A DNA stretch of 64,000 nt from Salvia splendens (taxonomy: Eukaryota; Streptophyta; Magnoliopsida; Lamiales; Lamiaceae). The notes beneath the pieces were generated by a model, which was given only the letters and a program-made list of their open reading frames with translations, was not told the DNA's origin and made no database searches. Shown in pieces: positions 26,001 through 37,262 of the stretch. How positions within the stretch are numbered: position 1 is the stretch's first letter; each line of letters opens with the position of its first letter. The stretch lies in the NCBI RefSeq assembly GCF_004379255.2, contig NC_056051.1, forward strand, positions 3,932,062 to 3,996,061, given 5' to 3'. Made by a program: the position numbers and the translations under genes.

Positions 26001-28707
26001 GAAGCCAAATTGGGAAAAAATTGCTGGGAATGGAAGACCAGAATGCGGTGGCGGATGAGGAAATAGTAACCAGACTCACCCAGGCACGCGATGACGAGGA
26101 AGAATTTAGTCCAGAGTGGATCGCTGAATTAGAAACCATGATGGCTGCTTATGATAAGAAGAAGACACTGCATAAGAGCACAACAAGGCCATCTTTCGTG
26201 CTAGATGGCTTCGATTGCCCGGATCCTTTTGCAACACAACCGGCAGATGGGGCTGGGGGGAGTGGAACTGCGGGAAAACATACTCCAACTGTTGACATTG
26301 CACCGGAAACCACAATCATTGGGCAGCCGGTAGGTGAAGCTGTTGAAGGAGATGTCGGCATTCCCGAGCCGTTTGTTTATGATATCCCGAATATCATACA
26401 CACAGGCGCAGGTGTTAACGAACAACAACTCCAGGCAGCAGACGTAGCGGTTGGCGGGGGATTGAGGAGCATCGCCGAGGTAGGCATCCAGGTACATATC
26501 GTTCAGCACTGTTAATGGTTGTTGATAGTAACTCATTTTGATTGTGTGATTGATAGGAAGAGGAGAATGCTTCCGTAGGAGAATCTGTCCGCGAGGCAGT
26601 TGTAATGGACAGTGCAAAGGTTTGTGCTTCTTCAAAAAAAAGTGAACTGTATATTTTCATTGAACGTGCTCACTAATTCTTATTTTTATGTAAAGGCCGA
26701 CAACACAAAACCAAAAAGGAAGGGGGTAGTAGCAAAGGGAAAGCAGGGGAAAGAGACGTTGACACCTACGGTATAAGTGTAAAATGAAATTATATACAGC
26801 TATTACTACATTATTTAGTTATTAAAATGCATTATTTTTGCTTCGTTGTTCATTACAAGATTCCACCACATTGTAAGGGTAAGGGACCGATTCTTGACGA
26901 GTCCAGAACGGGTGTGACTTTGCAGGAAACGGTCATTCCAACTGTGGTTCCGCAAGACAAAGGAAAGGGGAAGGTGATACAACAGGAGGCTGGAGCTGTG
27001 GTAAGGAAAAGTTATTTTCCTTTTGAAAGCATAGTTTGTAACATGTAAATATGAGATCGCAAAATTAATGGCTGCATTAATTGAACGAATGAGAACATTG
27101 TTTAAGTAGTAATTTGCATTTATGGTAGTGTGACAGACAATTGGTCAGGGAGTGAAAGTGATACATGTATGTTCATTATGTCATATAACCAGTTCATTAT
27201 TGATTTATGGAGATGCATTAAAACAATGCTTTCACGCATCATGATGCTGATGTTATAAATAATTCAAAGATTTAGGTGACTGCTCGTATGCTTAACGGTT
27301 GTAACATCTGTATTTTACATATCCATACCCTCATGTATAGGAGGAAACCGGGGTGGTGGCTAGAATCAGGAAGCCAACTCTGAAGGCAAGGTCGCCGTTC
27401 AATGAGAGGGCAGTTCGACTTACAGCCAAAGCCAACATTGAGGACAGAGAGTTTTATTACTGGGTGATAAGCACCGTAGCCAGAAATAAGTAAGTTTGCA
27501 AAATTTGCTCATTTGCTGTTTAACAAATAATTAGTTGTTGTTAAATAGTTTGTTGCCTCTCAGGGACGACGTTGTCTACAAGGACAGATTCAGAGAAACA
27601 TTGCATGGCGAGTTCCAATCATTAGCTCCATTCCAGAGGGTCAGCACTGCAATTGTAGACACCTGGGCTTCTTATTTGAACAACATGGAGCAGCTAAAAG
27701 CGCCAGAGACAGTGTCGAGGCTATTCTTCTCCACAAATCCATGCGTGAGTGATCTACATTTTAATCTCATGTGCAACCTATTTTAATTCATTTTACATAA
27801 CTAACTTGTTTACTAAATGATTTCTAGAAGGATACCGTGGTGGACGCTCCAACGGAGTGGAATGAGAGGCAAAAACTGGATACATTCTGGACAAGACTCT
27901 TTGGAGAAGTACTTGGAATGGGAAACCTTCAATGGGAGACATATGATTTGGTAAGTGTGTGATGCTTTGTGCATTATTCGCCTGACACTGTGCATTATTT
28001 AGCAGAAAATAAGCATTACAGTATCAATATTGGTTCATTATTTTTTTAAGCAAACAGACTCATTCTGAACTATGTGTACTGAAAAAATCCGTCTTTCTGC
28101 AGATATTTTTCCCCATATGGGGTGCAGGGCAGAAATATGTGATATGTTTTGATTTGCCCGATGGGAAAATAAATATCATAGACCACACTTTGGCCGAACC
28201 GCACGCTTCCTTCGAAGCCAAGTACGGCAAGACACCATCTCTTCTAGTAAGTAATAAGCTTACTACAATAGGCTGGCTTATGGTTGAAATAATTCATATT
28301 ATAAAAAAGAACTTAATAATTTTGTTTGGTGGTACAGAAAAAAATTCTTTGCTGAAGCACTCACGAGGTGCAAAGTTCCTAAGATGGCAACCCAAGTCCG
28401 AAAGTGCAAAACACATGTGGTCACCATGCCATGGAGGAACAACAACGTCATTGACGAGGGAGGGATCTATGTCATGCGGCACATGGAAACCTATTTCGGA
28501 GAAAGGGAAAAGGACTGGGAATGTGGCCTCAGAGCAAGTGGAACTAAAAGCGTGGAGATGTTCTGCATCAAATATGCAAGGACTCTCCTATCGTGTATTT
28601 ACAACACAAGAGGTGTTGACAACCAGAAGAAGGCGACGCGTTTTTGGAAAGAGAAGTCGAAAAAATTCAACTTTGAGAACTGGGTCGACCAATACGGTCT
28701 TGAGTGA
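23093..28707 (+). CDS. ULP1-like (C48 family) protein of a MULE, with catalytic residues replaced
   Basis: Eleven exons: 23093-23141, 24692-25464, 25643-26491 (or 26479), 26557-26619, 26696-26770, 26860-27000, 27341-27489, 27564-27744, 27828-27950, 28103-28246 and about 28338-28707. The N-terminus has an AT-hook-like KRGRPTN, then a region (LKSLTPQQKGAV, NLDLDEEDVHLTLGF) typical of ULP-like transposon proteins. A Lys/acidic linker follows, then a C-terminal C48 peptidase fold (TPQ-like YVICFDLPDGKINIID; GIYVMRHMETYFG). By alignment to the family, the His-Trp before the first strand is Gln-Lys, and the DCG of the Cys site reads EGG. Only the Asp remains, so protease activity is not expected. 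The last junction is out of phase at an A7 run, which would end the protein early. Upstream-ATG choice gives the AT-hook and a phase-correct splice. Confidence 0.75.
23441..24660. repeat. Tandem repeat of about 220-280 bp in intron 1 of the ULP-like gene
   Basis: Five diverged copies start near 23441, 23659, 23900, 24161 and 24437. Each contains TTGTTCATTACTTGA-like sequence, then GCATTATTTGCC, ACATTATTTTAAT and TGCATTATGGTCATTTCTG. The last three copies share GATTCTGAAAAAAGTAAGTAG. It explains the unusually long 1.55-kb first intron. Confidence 0.75.
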
Positions 28708-29496
28708 GGTGGGGTGTGCATTATACAAGTGGTGGTAGGACAACTAATGGCAACGGTTAAGCAAACTACTGAATTTTATCATTATCTTCTTTTTTGTAAA
28801 GTACAGATCTTCGAACATCTATTAGTAAGAATCTTTGGACCAAAAGGCCGCCTCCAGTGTTATGTTTTTTACATAGTGTACAAAATTATCAGACATCACT
28901 GATTAAAAATATCAACAGAATACATATTAATGAATTTAAAGTCGTAAACTTTTGTTAACAATGACCAGTAATTGGAATATAAGACACATAGGTTACAAGA
29001 TGATTTACTCGGTAAATAACACCCACCCATTCCACATATACGCAATGTATGGAAGTCAAAGTAAACAAAGCATCATGAATAACGTTCTGCATTCTTCAAG
29101 GACTTAAATCATTGTACATTACATGCGTTACTATAATGCATTATTTTCCATTTAACAATCATAATATTGTGTGCATTATTTTGATTGATATGTACATTAC
29201 AGACACCTTTTAATGCATTATGTTTTTTTATTCATAACGGGAATTCTGTACTAAGAACTGAATATAAGTACTTATCATATGCATTATTATGTTATGTTGG
29301 TTCATCGTGTGGTACATACTACAACATTATTTTTATCCAAAAGTAGATTTGTTGGTGACACACTGTCATTCAATAAAATTGTAATTCCTGAGTTTATTTA
29401 AGGTTGATGCAACAAATAAATGTAACAAACTAAAAGAATAAGAAAATGGACGCATATAAAAAAAAATAAACCGGCTACCTAAATCACTAGAATACA
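28708..29496. other. Spacer between two convergent genes of element B
   Basis: AT-rich sequence between the stops of the ULP-like gene and the transposase; it should hold both 3' UTRs. It is rich in GCATTATTTT-type motifs (for example near 29140, 29170, 29215 and 29280). No third gene seen. Confidence 0.6.
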
Positions 29497-32325
29497 TCAA
29501 ATCGTACTCTTGCCCTTCCCCAACTCATTCTCCATCTCCATCTCTTTAAGCCTAGGACAATTTCTGGAGTCATGGTGGCCCATCTCATTGCAAGCCTTAC
29601 ACCGTCTTAGAGGCCGACTAGCATCCTTTAAAGCCTTTTCCCTTTTTGAAATCAGTCGGCTCTTTGAGCTGCTAGCATGCCCCTTGGTCTTGACAACATC
29701 TGGAGGATGAACCTCCACAACTTCAGGCCGAGCCATGCCATAGAACTCTTCAATCATGCGCCTTTTTCCAGTTGCTGACGTTGTCGGATTCCCAGCTTGT
29801 AGAGATTTACCAAGGTCTTCAACGCCGCCTACAAATGCCCGTAGCAATTCAATGTCTTCCTCAAACCGCCGGAGGAAACCATAGAACATAGAAATGCCTT
29901 GTTTTGATACTGCTTGCCTATCGTCAACAACAGCCCTGGCAGGAATGTCATCATGAATTTCACCATGGACCGCCTTGGCTAGCGGAGTCTTCATCCATCT
30001 ACTTTGGCAGTATTTGTCTGGTATTTTCTTCAACTCATTGTTCCTGAAAATGAAAAAAATATGTCTGCACAAATATCCATGCCTACCAAATAGTTTGCAT
30101 TCGCAAGAATATGACTCATCCCTCCTATCATGAATCACCAAATACGATTTGCGATTGCTATCCCCAAGCTTGTATGTGTCAACGGATTCAGTTGAAGAAA
30201 ATCCTAGCACGCGACATCTATCATTACCCTCAACGATTTCTTCCTGTATTTTCCTGAACATCGTATCGGTGTAAAGTGTTGAAGCATGTTTCTCAAACGG
30301 CAAGGTGGTGGCCAAAATGGGCAAAACAGTGACATCGTGGTAGTCTAACGATGTCCTACTGTTACGCTGAAACTCAACAGCATGGTTGAAATTCATGTAG
30401 AACTCGGCTATGTTCGCACGGGGCTTCAAAAATCTTTTGTAGAAACTGTTCTCGGATTCAGAAATGGATGTTGTCCTAATCATCGAACCCAGCGGAAAAT
30501 CTCTAAAATAAGCCGGTATCCAGAAATGCCTGTGCTCGTACAATGAGTTAAACCAGTCAAAGTCTTCCAACCCATGACTTTGCACAACTCTTTTCCAATC
30601 AGCTTCAAATTCCTCAGGCTCAAGCAGATCAGACCAAACGCATGCACTGAATTCCTTCTTGAAAGCTTCATCCCTGAGTAACCTATTTGGGACCTTGGTG
30701 GACAACTTGTGCATTATGTGCCACATACACCATCGGTGACGTGTGTCAACCAGAACCTCTTCAATGGCCGATCTCATTCCATTGTCTTGATCTGTCACGA
30801 TCATTTTCGGTGCTATGCCCATGCATTCAACAAAATGTCTAAACAACCATCCAAACGCCCCCGTTTTCTCATTGCATACCAAGCCAGCCGCAAAGGTTAC
30901 AGGGCTTCCATGATTGTCCTTTCCCGTGAAAGGACAGAATATCATGCAATACCTACGTATACAAACGTTTGCGTGGCATCAGATTAATCCAACGAAAATA
31001 TAATGAATCACTAAATGAATGGTAATGTACGAATATGTACGTATAATGCATTTGTAAGAATAAAACAATTACCAGGAAATATAATCTAAATAATGCAGTT
31101 GATCTACTAAAATAATGAATGAAAACGTAATTATAATGCACATACTATAGCCGAAACATAAATACCTGTTTGTGTTGTAGGTGGTGTCGAAGGCTACAAT
31201 GTCACCAAACATATGGTAATTCCTTTTCATTAATCCGTCACACCAAAACAACGCAACCAGCTGGTTGTTTTCATTAACCTCATAATGATATGTATACGAC
31301 TCAGACATCTCCTTCTTTTTCGCCATGTCGTCCAATACCATTTGCACATCGAAACCATGCGCATATGCTTTAATGTCGCGTGAAGCATTCCTGATGTCAC
31401 CCACCGTACAACCGACGAGGTCAAACCCACCAAGAGTTTCTTTCAAAACCTTAAATGTCAATGTGGGTCCAATACTCGCTTTAGAACAATCCAGAATGAA
31501 TTTCTGGTGAACGTCATCCAAATGACGGTTCACAGACATAAACTTCTGATGCTCGGACTCAACCATCTCATGGTTATGAACCTCGTTGAAATCGTGTACC
31601 ATATAACCGGGATGTCCATTATCAGAGAAATACTTGAATGAAATGCTGGCTTTACAACCACATCTCTTCGATAAGCGTCGGCGTTTGAGTGAGAAACCGG
31701 AACGTGCATTCAACTGATCATCGTCGATTGACTTCTTATGGCCCTCCCTATTGCATACGACGTAATACCACGTTGTAACTTCGTCCACCTTCCTCACACC
31801 TTGTTTGCGCGTGTCAAACCCGACGGCCCTAGCATACACATCATAAAACGCGAGTGCAAACTCTAATGTTTCGAACCTCTGACCAACTACAGGCTTTAAT
31901 TGCTCAGAACCTGCAGGTACAACGCGTTCTGTATACAAACACGACACAGTATACATGTTCAGTTCAAGATGAATTATAGATAATATACTATACATTATAT
32001 AACATAAACGAGTGCATTACATAAGCATACTTATACATTACATGTATAATTATTCATACCTAGTCATTCAACATTAAATCAAACACTAAACGGAAGGCAC
32101 CAATTCGCGGACATACGTAAATGTTTGGAATTGCATATTATACCACAAACCTGGGCCAAGAAATCTGCAACCTTACGGGAATGATTGAAAACCAATTTAA
32201 CATGAAAGTAACAACAAAGCTTGAATGAACCGTAGCAACAAGAAAACGATTAAACAACTAAAATGCTTCAATAAATCAATACCCAAGCACACAAACATGA
32301 AAATTGCAATATTACCTTCTTCCAT
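29497..32325 (-). CDS. FAR1-type MULE transposase (element B)
   Basis: Minus-strand exons 32325-32316 (MEE), 31928-31166 and 30952-29497; splices are GT-AG and in phase, 2229 nt, about 742 residues. Domains in order: FAR1/WRKY-GCM1 zinc-binding region (YYVVCNREGHKK, SKRCGCKASI, EVHNHEM); MULE DDE transposase with VAFDTTYNTNR, MIVTDQDNGMRSAI and the SESENSFYKRFL glutamate region; SWIM zinc finger (SYSCECKLFGRHGYLCRHIF); and a C-terminal zinc knuckle (CKACNEMGHHDSRNC). It catalyses element excision and insertion in the nucleus. No stop or frameshift was found, so it may be functional. The host FRS/FHY3 regulators share this architecture, but position inside a TA-bracketed element beside a ULP-like gene favours a transposase. 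Confidence 0.88.
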
Positions 32326-32663
32326 TGACACTCGAAACACCGGGGATGAACAGCGATTCGTTAGATTTAGATTCAAAATGGTTATTCACCACTGACAGAA
32401 ACAGCGATTTGCAAAAGGAACTCGGCTAATGAACTAAATCTGGAAAAGATTTGCTGATGAACTGCACTCAGCGTGGAGGGAGGAATTCACGCCTCCTACC
32501 ATAACTAACTAGAAGAGAGAATTTCCTTTTTACCCTTCACACGTCCAAAACGCATGCAATCTAATAATTGGATCAACTAATTTTGTCCACTAGATCGGCT
32601 GAAATAAAGGGTGGAGATTAAAAAGGAAATTGAATTTAATAGGTAAAAAGGATATGATCACAT

Positions 32664-32666
<3 letters not shown>

Positions 32667-32722
<56 letters not shown>
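32667..32722. repeat. (TA)n microsatellite, right of element B
   Basis: An uninterrupted 56-base TA tract abutting the right terminus CATCCC of element B. Confidence 0.95.
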
Positions 32723-32723
<1 letters not shown>

Positions 32724-33059
32724 CATATTTAGTTTTTATAATTTCTCCTATGATTGGTTTATAGGGTATAAATCTTTTATACTGAAAAATTGAATTCAAT
32801 TTAGTGGGTAGAAGATCCTCTGTCTTTTTTGCCAAATCCTAAGGTTGTGATGTCGAGTATGTGGAAATAATGATTTAGTATGCTTTGATATTGCAGGTTT
32901 GTGCTTTGATATGTGAATTTGTTGGATCTATATTTTGAGCGCTATATTTGCATAGCTCTGACTTTTCCTATTCATTTTTTATTTATGTAATTGAAAGATT
33001 TAGCCGAATGTTATTGATGGCAAAATTAAAGTATTGAATAGTAATCCTATGCCTACATA

Positions 33060-33260
33060 AGAGCACTCCACAAGAACAAAAGATATCATGGTAGCTTATT
33101 AAAGGGAATAGTTATTGAAAAAACACCAAATTCGTCTCTAACAAGTATATTGTTTAATATGGTTGAAAATCCTAATAAGAGTGATCTCAAAAGTCAAACG
33201 GAAGACATCATCAGCCTTCAACAGAGCACTACTCACTTTGTAATATGAAAAAATATAATT
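33060..33260 (+). pseudogene. Broken kinase-like fragment, right copy
   Basis: Plus strand about 33,060-33,240 reads RALHKNKRYHGSLLKGIVIE and then SSLTSILFNMVENPNKSD. It matches the RALHKENKYHGNLLNG stretch of the fragment at 19.2 kb. Only this short piece survives, with no intact gene around it. Confidence 0.5.
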
Positions 33261-33445
33261 TTCTACAAAATCCGGCCCATTTCATCGGTGTTGTAGAATA
33301 TTAAATGATATATTATTACATATTATTTGAATTTATAAAGTTATTTTAACTTGTTGAAAATTAATACTAGTACTAAATAACATGTAGTTTGAAATCATTG
33401 GCCAACAAAGTCCAGCCCATTTCACCGGAGAAGCTAAAAACATAT

Positions 33446-33646
33446 AACTCCCGTCTCATTCTAAGTGACACATTTTCTTTTTGGGATGTCCCACTCTAAA
33501 TGATATATTTCTAAATATGGAAACATCACTCTTTTTACTTTTTCCCTCTCTCTTACTTTATTCTCTTTACTCTACTCATAAAACAACACTACATAAATCA
33601 GGTGCCGAATTAGAAATGTTCCACTTAGAGTGGGACAGAGGGAGTA
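33446..33646. mobile_element. Stowaway-type MITE
   Basis: About 200 bp with ends CTCCCGTCTCATTCTAAGTG and, reverse-complemented at the right, CTCCCTCTGTCCCACTCTAAG, flanked by TA. These are classic plant Tc1/mariner Stowaway termini. Confidence 0.75.
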
Positions 33647-33829
33647 AAAAAAACTAATACTATAGTTTGAGATTTTGGCCCTCAATTTTCATTTCGCAAC
33701 ATGGTAGAATGGTCAATTAGAAATTAATTTTATGCAAAGCCACTATTAATGATCTAAATTATTCAATAGTACACTTTCAAAGAAAATTAAGAAAAATAGG
33801 TCTTAATAATGTTATTTTCTGTGTTCACC

Positions 33830-34330
33830 CCTAGTGGAAGATGAATATTTAGCGAAGGGGTTTGTGACTGGGAGGGTGGTGAGGATAGGTGGGGAAGAAA
33901 TTGAGATTTTTCTTTTCTTTTTACAATTTAATTAATAATAAAATGTTTAATATATGTTTATATCAGATAAAAGATTATTAAATGGAGTATTAGTTAATTT
34001 ATGTGTTGTGTATTAAAATATAAAAGTTTTGAGTATTTGAATAAAAAATTCAATATTTAATCTCCTCTTTATTTACATTTTTTAATAATTTTATTTTATA
34101 AAGTGTTAATATTTCAAATTAGCCTTTTTAGATAATAAAAACTAATTAGCTAAAAACTTAAAAATATTATATTTAGCTGACTTCAGGACTTTTCATGATG
34201 AATACGTCCCTTAACTTTTAGCAATTTTTTATTGACGGATTTCCTATTTATCATTCATTTGCAATTTTATTCATTATTCTTAATTTTAATTCATCAAAAT
34301 CTCATATTATTTATCTTAGTAAATGTTACA
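33830..34330. pseudogene. Degraded copy of the 5' end of the CCCH gene
   Basis: GCGAAGGGGTTTGTG and surrounding bases at 33,835-33,905 resemble exon 1 of the CCCH gene at about 7,865-7,935 in the same orientation. Further right, CTTAATTTTAATT...AAAATCTC at about 34,285-34,315 resembles the upstream region at about 8,935-8,965. It reads as a decayed partial duplication lacking the Harbinger MITE. Similarity was judged by eye only. Confidence 0.4.
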
Positions 34331-35745
34331 CTAGTATGTTTTAATCGAGAGTATATGTTTAAAAATATACATGATAAATGAGTACAGCTCCCAGCGGCAG
34401 AATCCCCCGGATACCTCTTGCTAGACCCAAGTTCGTGTCTCCTCAAGTGCTTTTCATATATTTATGTTTTCCTCTTTGATTTATTCATTTTTTTACCTTT
34501 TATTATTCCTTATGCATTAAAATATTTAATGCGTTTAATTTTTTTTATCTAACATTTTTTATTTTTCTACAAATATATTTAATTACCTTATCTTTTCACT
34601 ATTCTCAAGCTTAATTTCTTTTAATTTTTTGTATTTCTAAACTTTTTTCTTGTAATGCATTTAGAGTGTCCACAATAAGGCGGACACTCCAATAGTCCCG
34701 CCCCTTTTTTTATCCACAGCCCCAGTTTTTTTGTCCACAGCCCCAAAAATTTATTTCCGCCACTATGGTAGACACATCCAATAGCCCCAATCTTTTTTTC
34801 ATTTATGTTAATTCAATTATAATTAAATTTATCGGACTATGTGTAATTAGAAGAAAACGGCTATACGTGAAGAAATTAAAATTAAACACTAAATTTTGGT
34901 CGTATTAAAGTACAGGAAAAATTATACAACAAAAATTTAATCTAGTGCAAATCACAGAGGTGTTCACACTACGCCGCCTCCCCTACGTGCCCAAACTTCT
35001 TCAATCAAATCGGCCTGGAGTGTGGTATGTGTTGTGGTCCTGCGCATATCAGCGAAACGTTGGATCAAATATTTATTGCTCTGTGGTACGCCCATCTGGA
35101 TCGGCGCGGAGGCAACACCGTGACTTGTACTTGCGCCCTCTTCCGGTGCCCAGCGCTCTGCCGCAAATCCTTCATCTTCTATTATCATATTATGCAATAT
35201 GATACATGCTAACATAATATTCGCGACATCATCTTCGTGCCAAACTCGGGCCGGGCACCGTATAATCGCCCACCGCGATTGGAGGACAGCAAAAGCCCGC
35301 TCAACATCCTTCCTAGCACCCTCTTGTTTGCGCGTAAAATATTGTTTCTTCGGTCCAACCGATTGGCGAATTGTCTTGACGAGTACGGGCCACCGCGGAT
35401 ATATCTCATCTGCCAAATAGTATCCCCTACAGTACTACGTGCCGTTGGCTACGAAGCTAATTTCTGGACCCTCCCCCTGGCACTCATCGTTCAAAAGCGG
35501 CAATGACTGAAGAACATTGATGTCGTTATTTGAACCTGCCACACCGAAATACGCATGCCAGATCCGCAAACGGTAGTCAGCAACGACTTCCAAAATCATC
35601 GATGGGTATTTGCTTTTGAATCCAGTTGTGAACTGGCCTTTCCAGGCCACCGGGCAATTCCTCCACTCCTAATGCATGCAATCGATGCTTCCTAACATTC
35701 CTGGGAACCCGTGGATCGAACCATGCATATCCAACAGTTTCTGAC

Positions 35746-37245
35746 TGAAACGATGGGATTTCTCCTCAGGGTGCTTAGGTGTCGTTCAAGCAAGGATATA
35801 TCCTACTGGTCAGGATAGAGATCCTAACTAAGCCTAGACCCTGGTTTCAAAAATTCCTCAACCCACTTCTACTGATCAGTATAGTGGTGGTAAGGGTCGA
35901 ATCCCACAGAGATGGTGCGTTAAAACTATTGTGGTGATATTCTGGATGGTTTGGTTAGCTACCACGCTCGGGTTGAGTCTCTACCTAGGCAAGAACTTAA
36001 AGGTAATTTCCTACTGACTAGAATGGGGAAAAGAGTGTAGGGGTGCAGCTGTGTACGTGGAAATGGGGAGACATTTTTGTAACAGAAAATATTTGGAAAG
36101 TACGGGATTCTATTTTGGGCTAGACAGAATATTCAGAGGGTAGTGGTAGTCATGGTGACTAGGCTGACAGATCTGCAGGTTATAACTAAAAAGTAAAGGA
36201 CAAAAAGCAAAAAGCATCTAAAAAGCAAAGTGGTCCCCAACATTAAACTTGGACATCATCTTCTTCAACAACACAAACTAAAATCAGAAAAATAATTCCA
36301 GATTCAACACGGAAACACAGTTTATCAATTCGCGAACACAGATCCACAAATAAGAACACCAAATCTGAAATCAAAACACAGAAAATGCAACTCCGCGTAC
36401 TGGTCAGCAGGAAAACGAAAACGAACTCAAACAAGACTTCACATGCAGCGATTCACTCACGATCAACAGTTCCACACTTAACTAAAGGAATTTTGATGGA
36501 AACAAGAAAGGAAAGTTTCGGCACTTAAAACACTAAGGAACCTTAGATCTAAGCTAACTAGGCGAAATAGGAAGGAAAATAAATCAACACAATAACCGAA
36601 ACGGAAATCAACTTCATAGCATAAACACGTTCAGATCTTCAACAAGTACTTCAAAAGCAGAAAATATCCAAAAGCAACAAAGATCCAACGTAAAGAAAGC
36701 AAGTAAATTAAACTACGAAAGCGAATAAAAGTGTTTTGCCACTCCGGGCGATGATATCTCTAACTACGGTCTTGCTGGCTGGAACGGACGATTTGGAACT
36801 CCGGGAACATCTAGATCTTCAAGTGACCATGGCAGTGGCGAGAAACGAGATTCTGGACTGGGCTGAAGGACTGAACTCCGAGAGAATTCTACCTAAGAGT
36901 GATGATGATGATTCGATTGATGATCTTCTCTCTCTCCAAGTGGCTTCCTTTTATAGGGAGGCTTACCCTTGATTTTTAGGGTAAGACCTTGCGGTGAGAT
37001 GACTTCTTTGCCCTTAATTGTGATTGAGCAGTCCCAGCTATCCTCCTTCTCCATCTCGAGCCATATTTGCATGTATACTGGTCAGTACGTAATCGTCCTG
37101 ACGCCCTTTTCACTTGAAGTGTCTGAAACTCTGCCTACTGGCTAGAATGCTTACCCTGCACGCTTAAGCAACTAGTTTTTGCAGATATAATTCAATTACG
37201 CACATCATACTGACCAGTAACCTAGGCCTAGAATACGACTTATCA
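35746..37245 (-). repeat. 3' LTR of the Athila element (1500 bp)
   Basis: Full-length LTR, TGATAAGTCG to CGTTTCA on the minus strand. It contains several copies of the TACTGGTCAG motif. Its two ends match the 5' LTR almost perfectly. Confidence 0.92.
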
Positions 37246-37262
37246 AACTGCTCACACTTACC
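37246..37262 (-). other. Putative polypurine tract of the Athila element
   Basis: On the minus strand GGTAAGTGTGAGCAGTT directly precedes the 3' LTR start TGATAAG. Athila relatives usually carry AAGTGTGGGGGAGTT here, so this tract is purine-poor and may be degraded. Confidence 0.5.

Larger units (their letters stand above)
22502..32666. mobile_element. Element B: 10.2-kb Mutator-like transposon carrying a ULP1-like gene and a FAR1/MULE transposase
   Basis: Bounded on both sides by (TA)n. The left end begins GGGTCATGTTAAAGTCCTTTT; the right end, reverse-complemented, begins GGGATGTGATCATATCCTTTT, so the termini are short and only partly matched. Inside are two convergent genes: the plus-strand ULP1-like gene (23093-28707) and the minus-strand transposase (32325-29497), each starting within about 0.3-0.6 kb of an end. 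ULP-carrying MULEs (Kaonashi-type in Arabidopsis, CUMULE in melon) are known, and this matches that class. Any target duplication is hidden in the TA repeats. Confidence 0.75.

Noticed and set aside
29497..32325. Domesticated FRS/FHY3 host regulator
   Set aside because: It lies inside TA-bracketed ends beside a ULP-like transposon gene; transposase is the simpler reading.
34380..34440. tRNA gene
   Set aside because: A TTCGTGTC-like stretch is present, but no cloverleaf arms can be formed around it.
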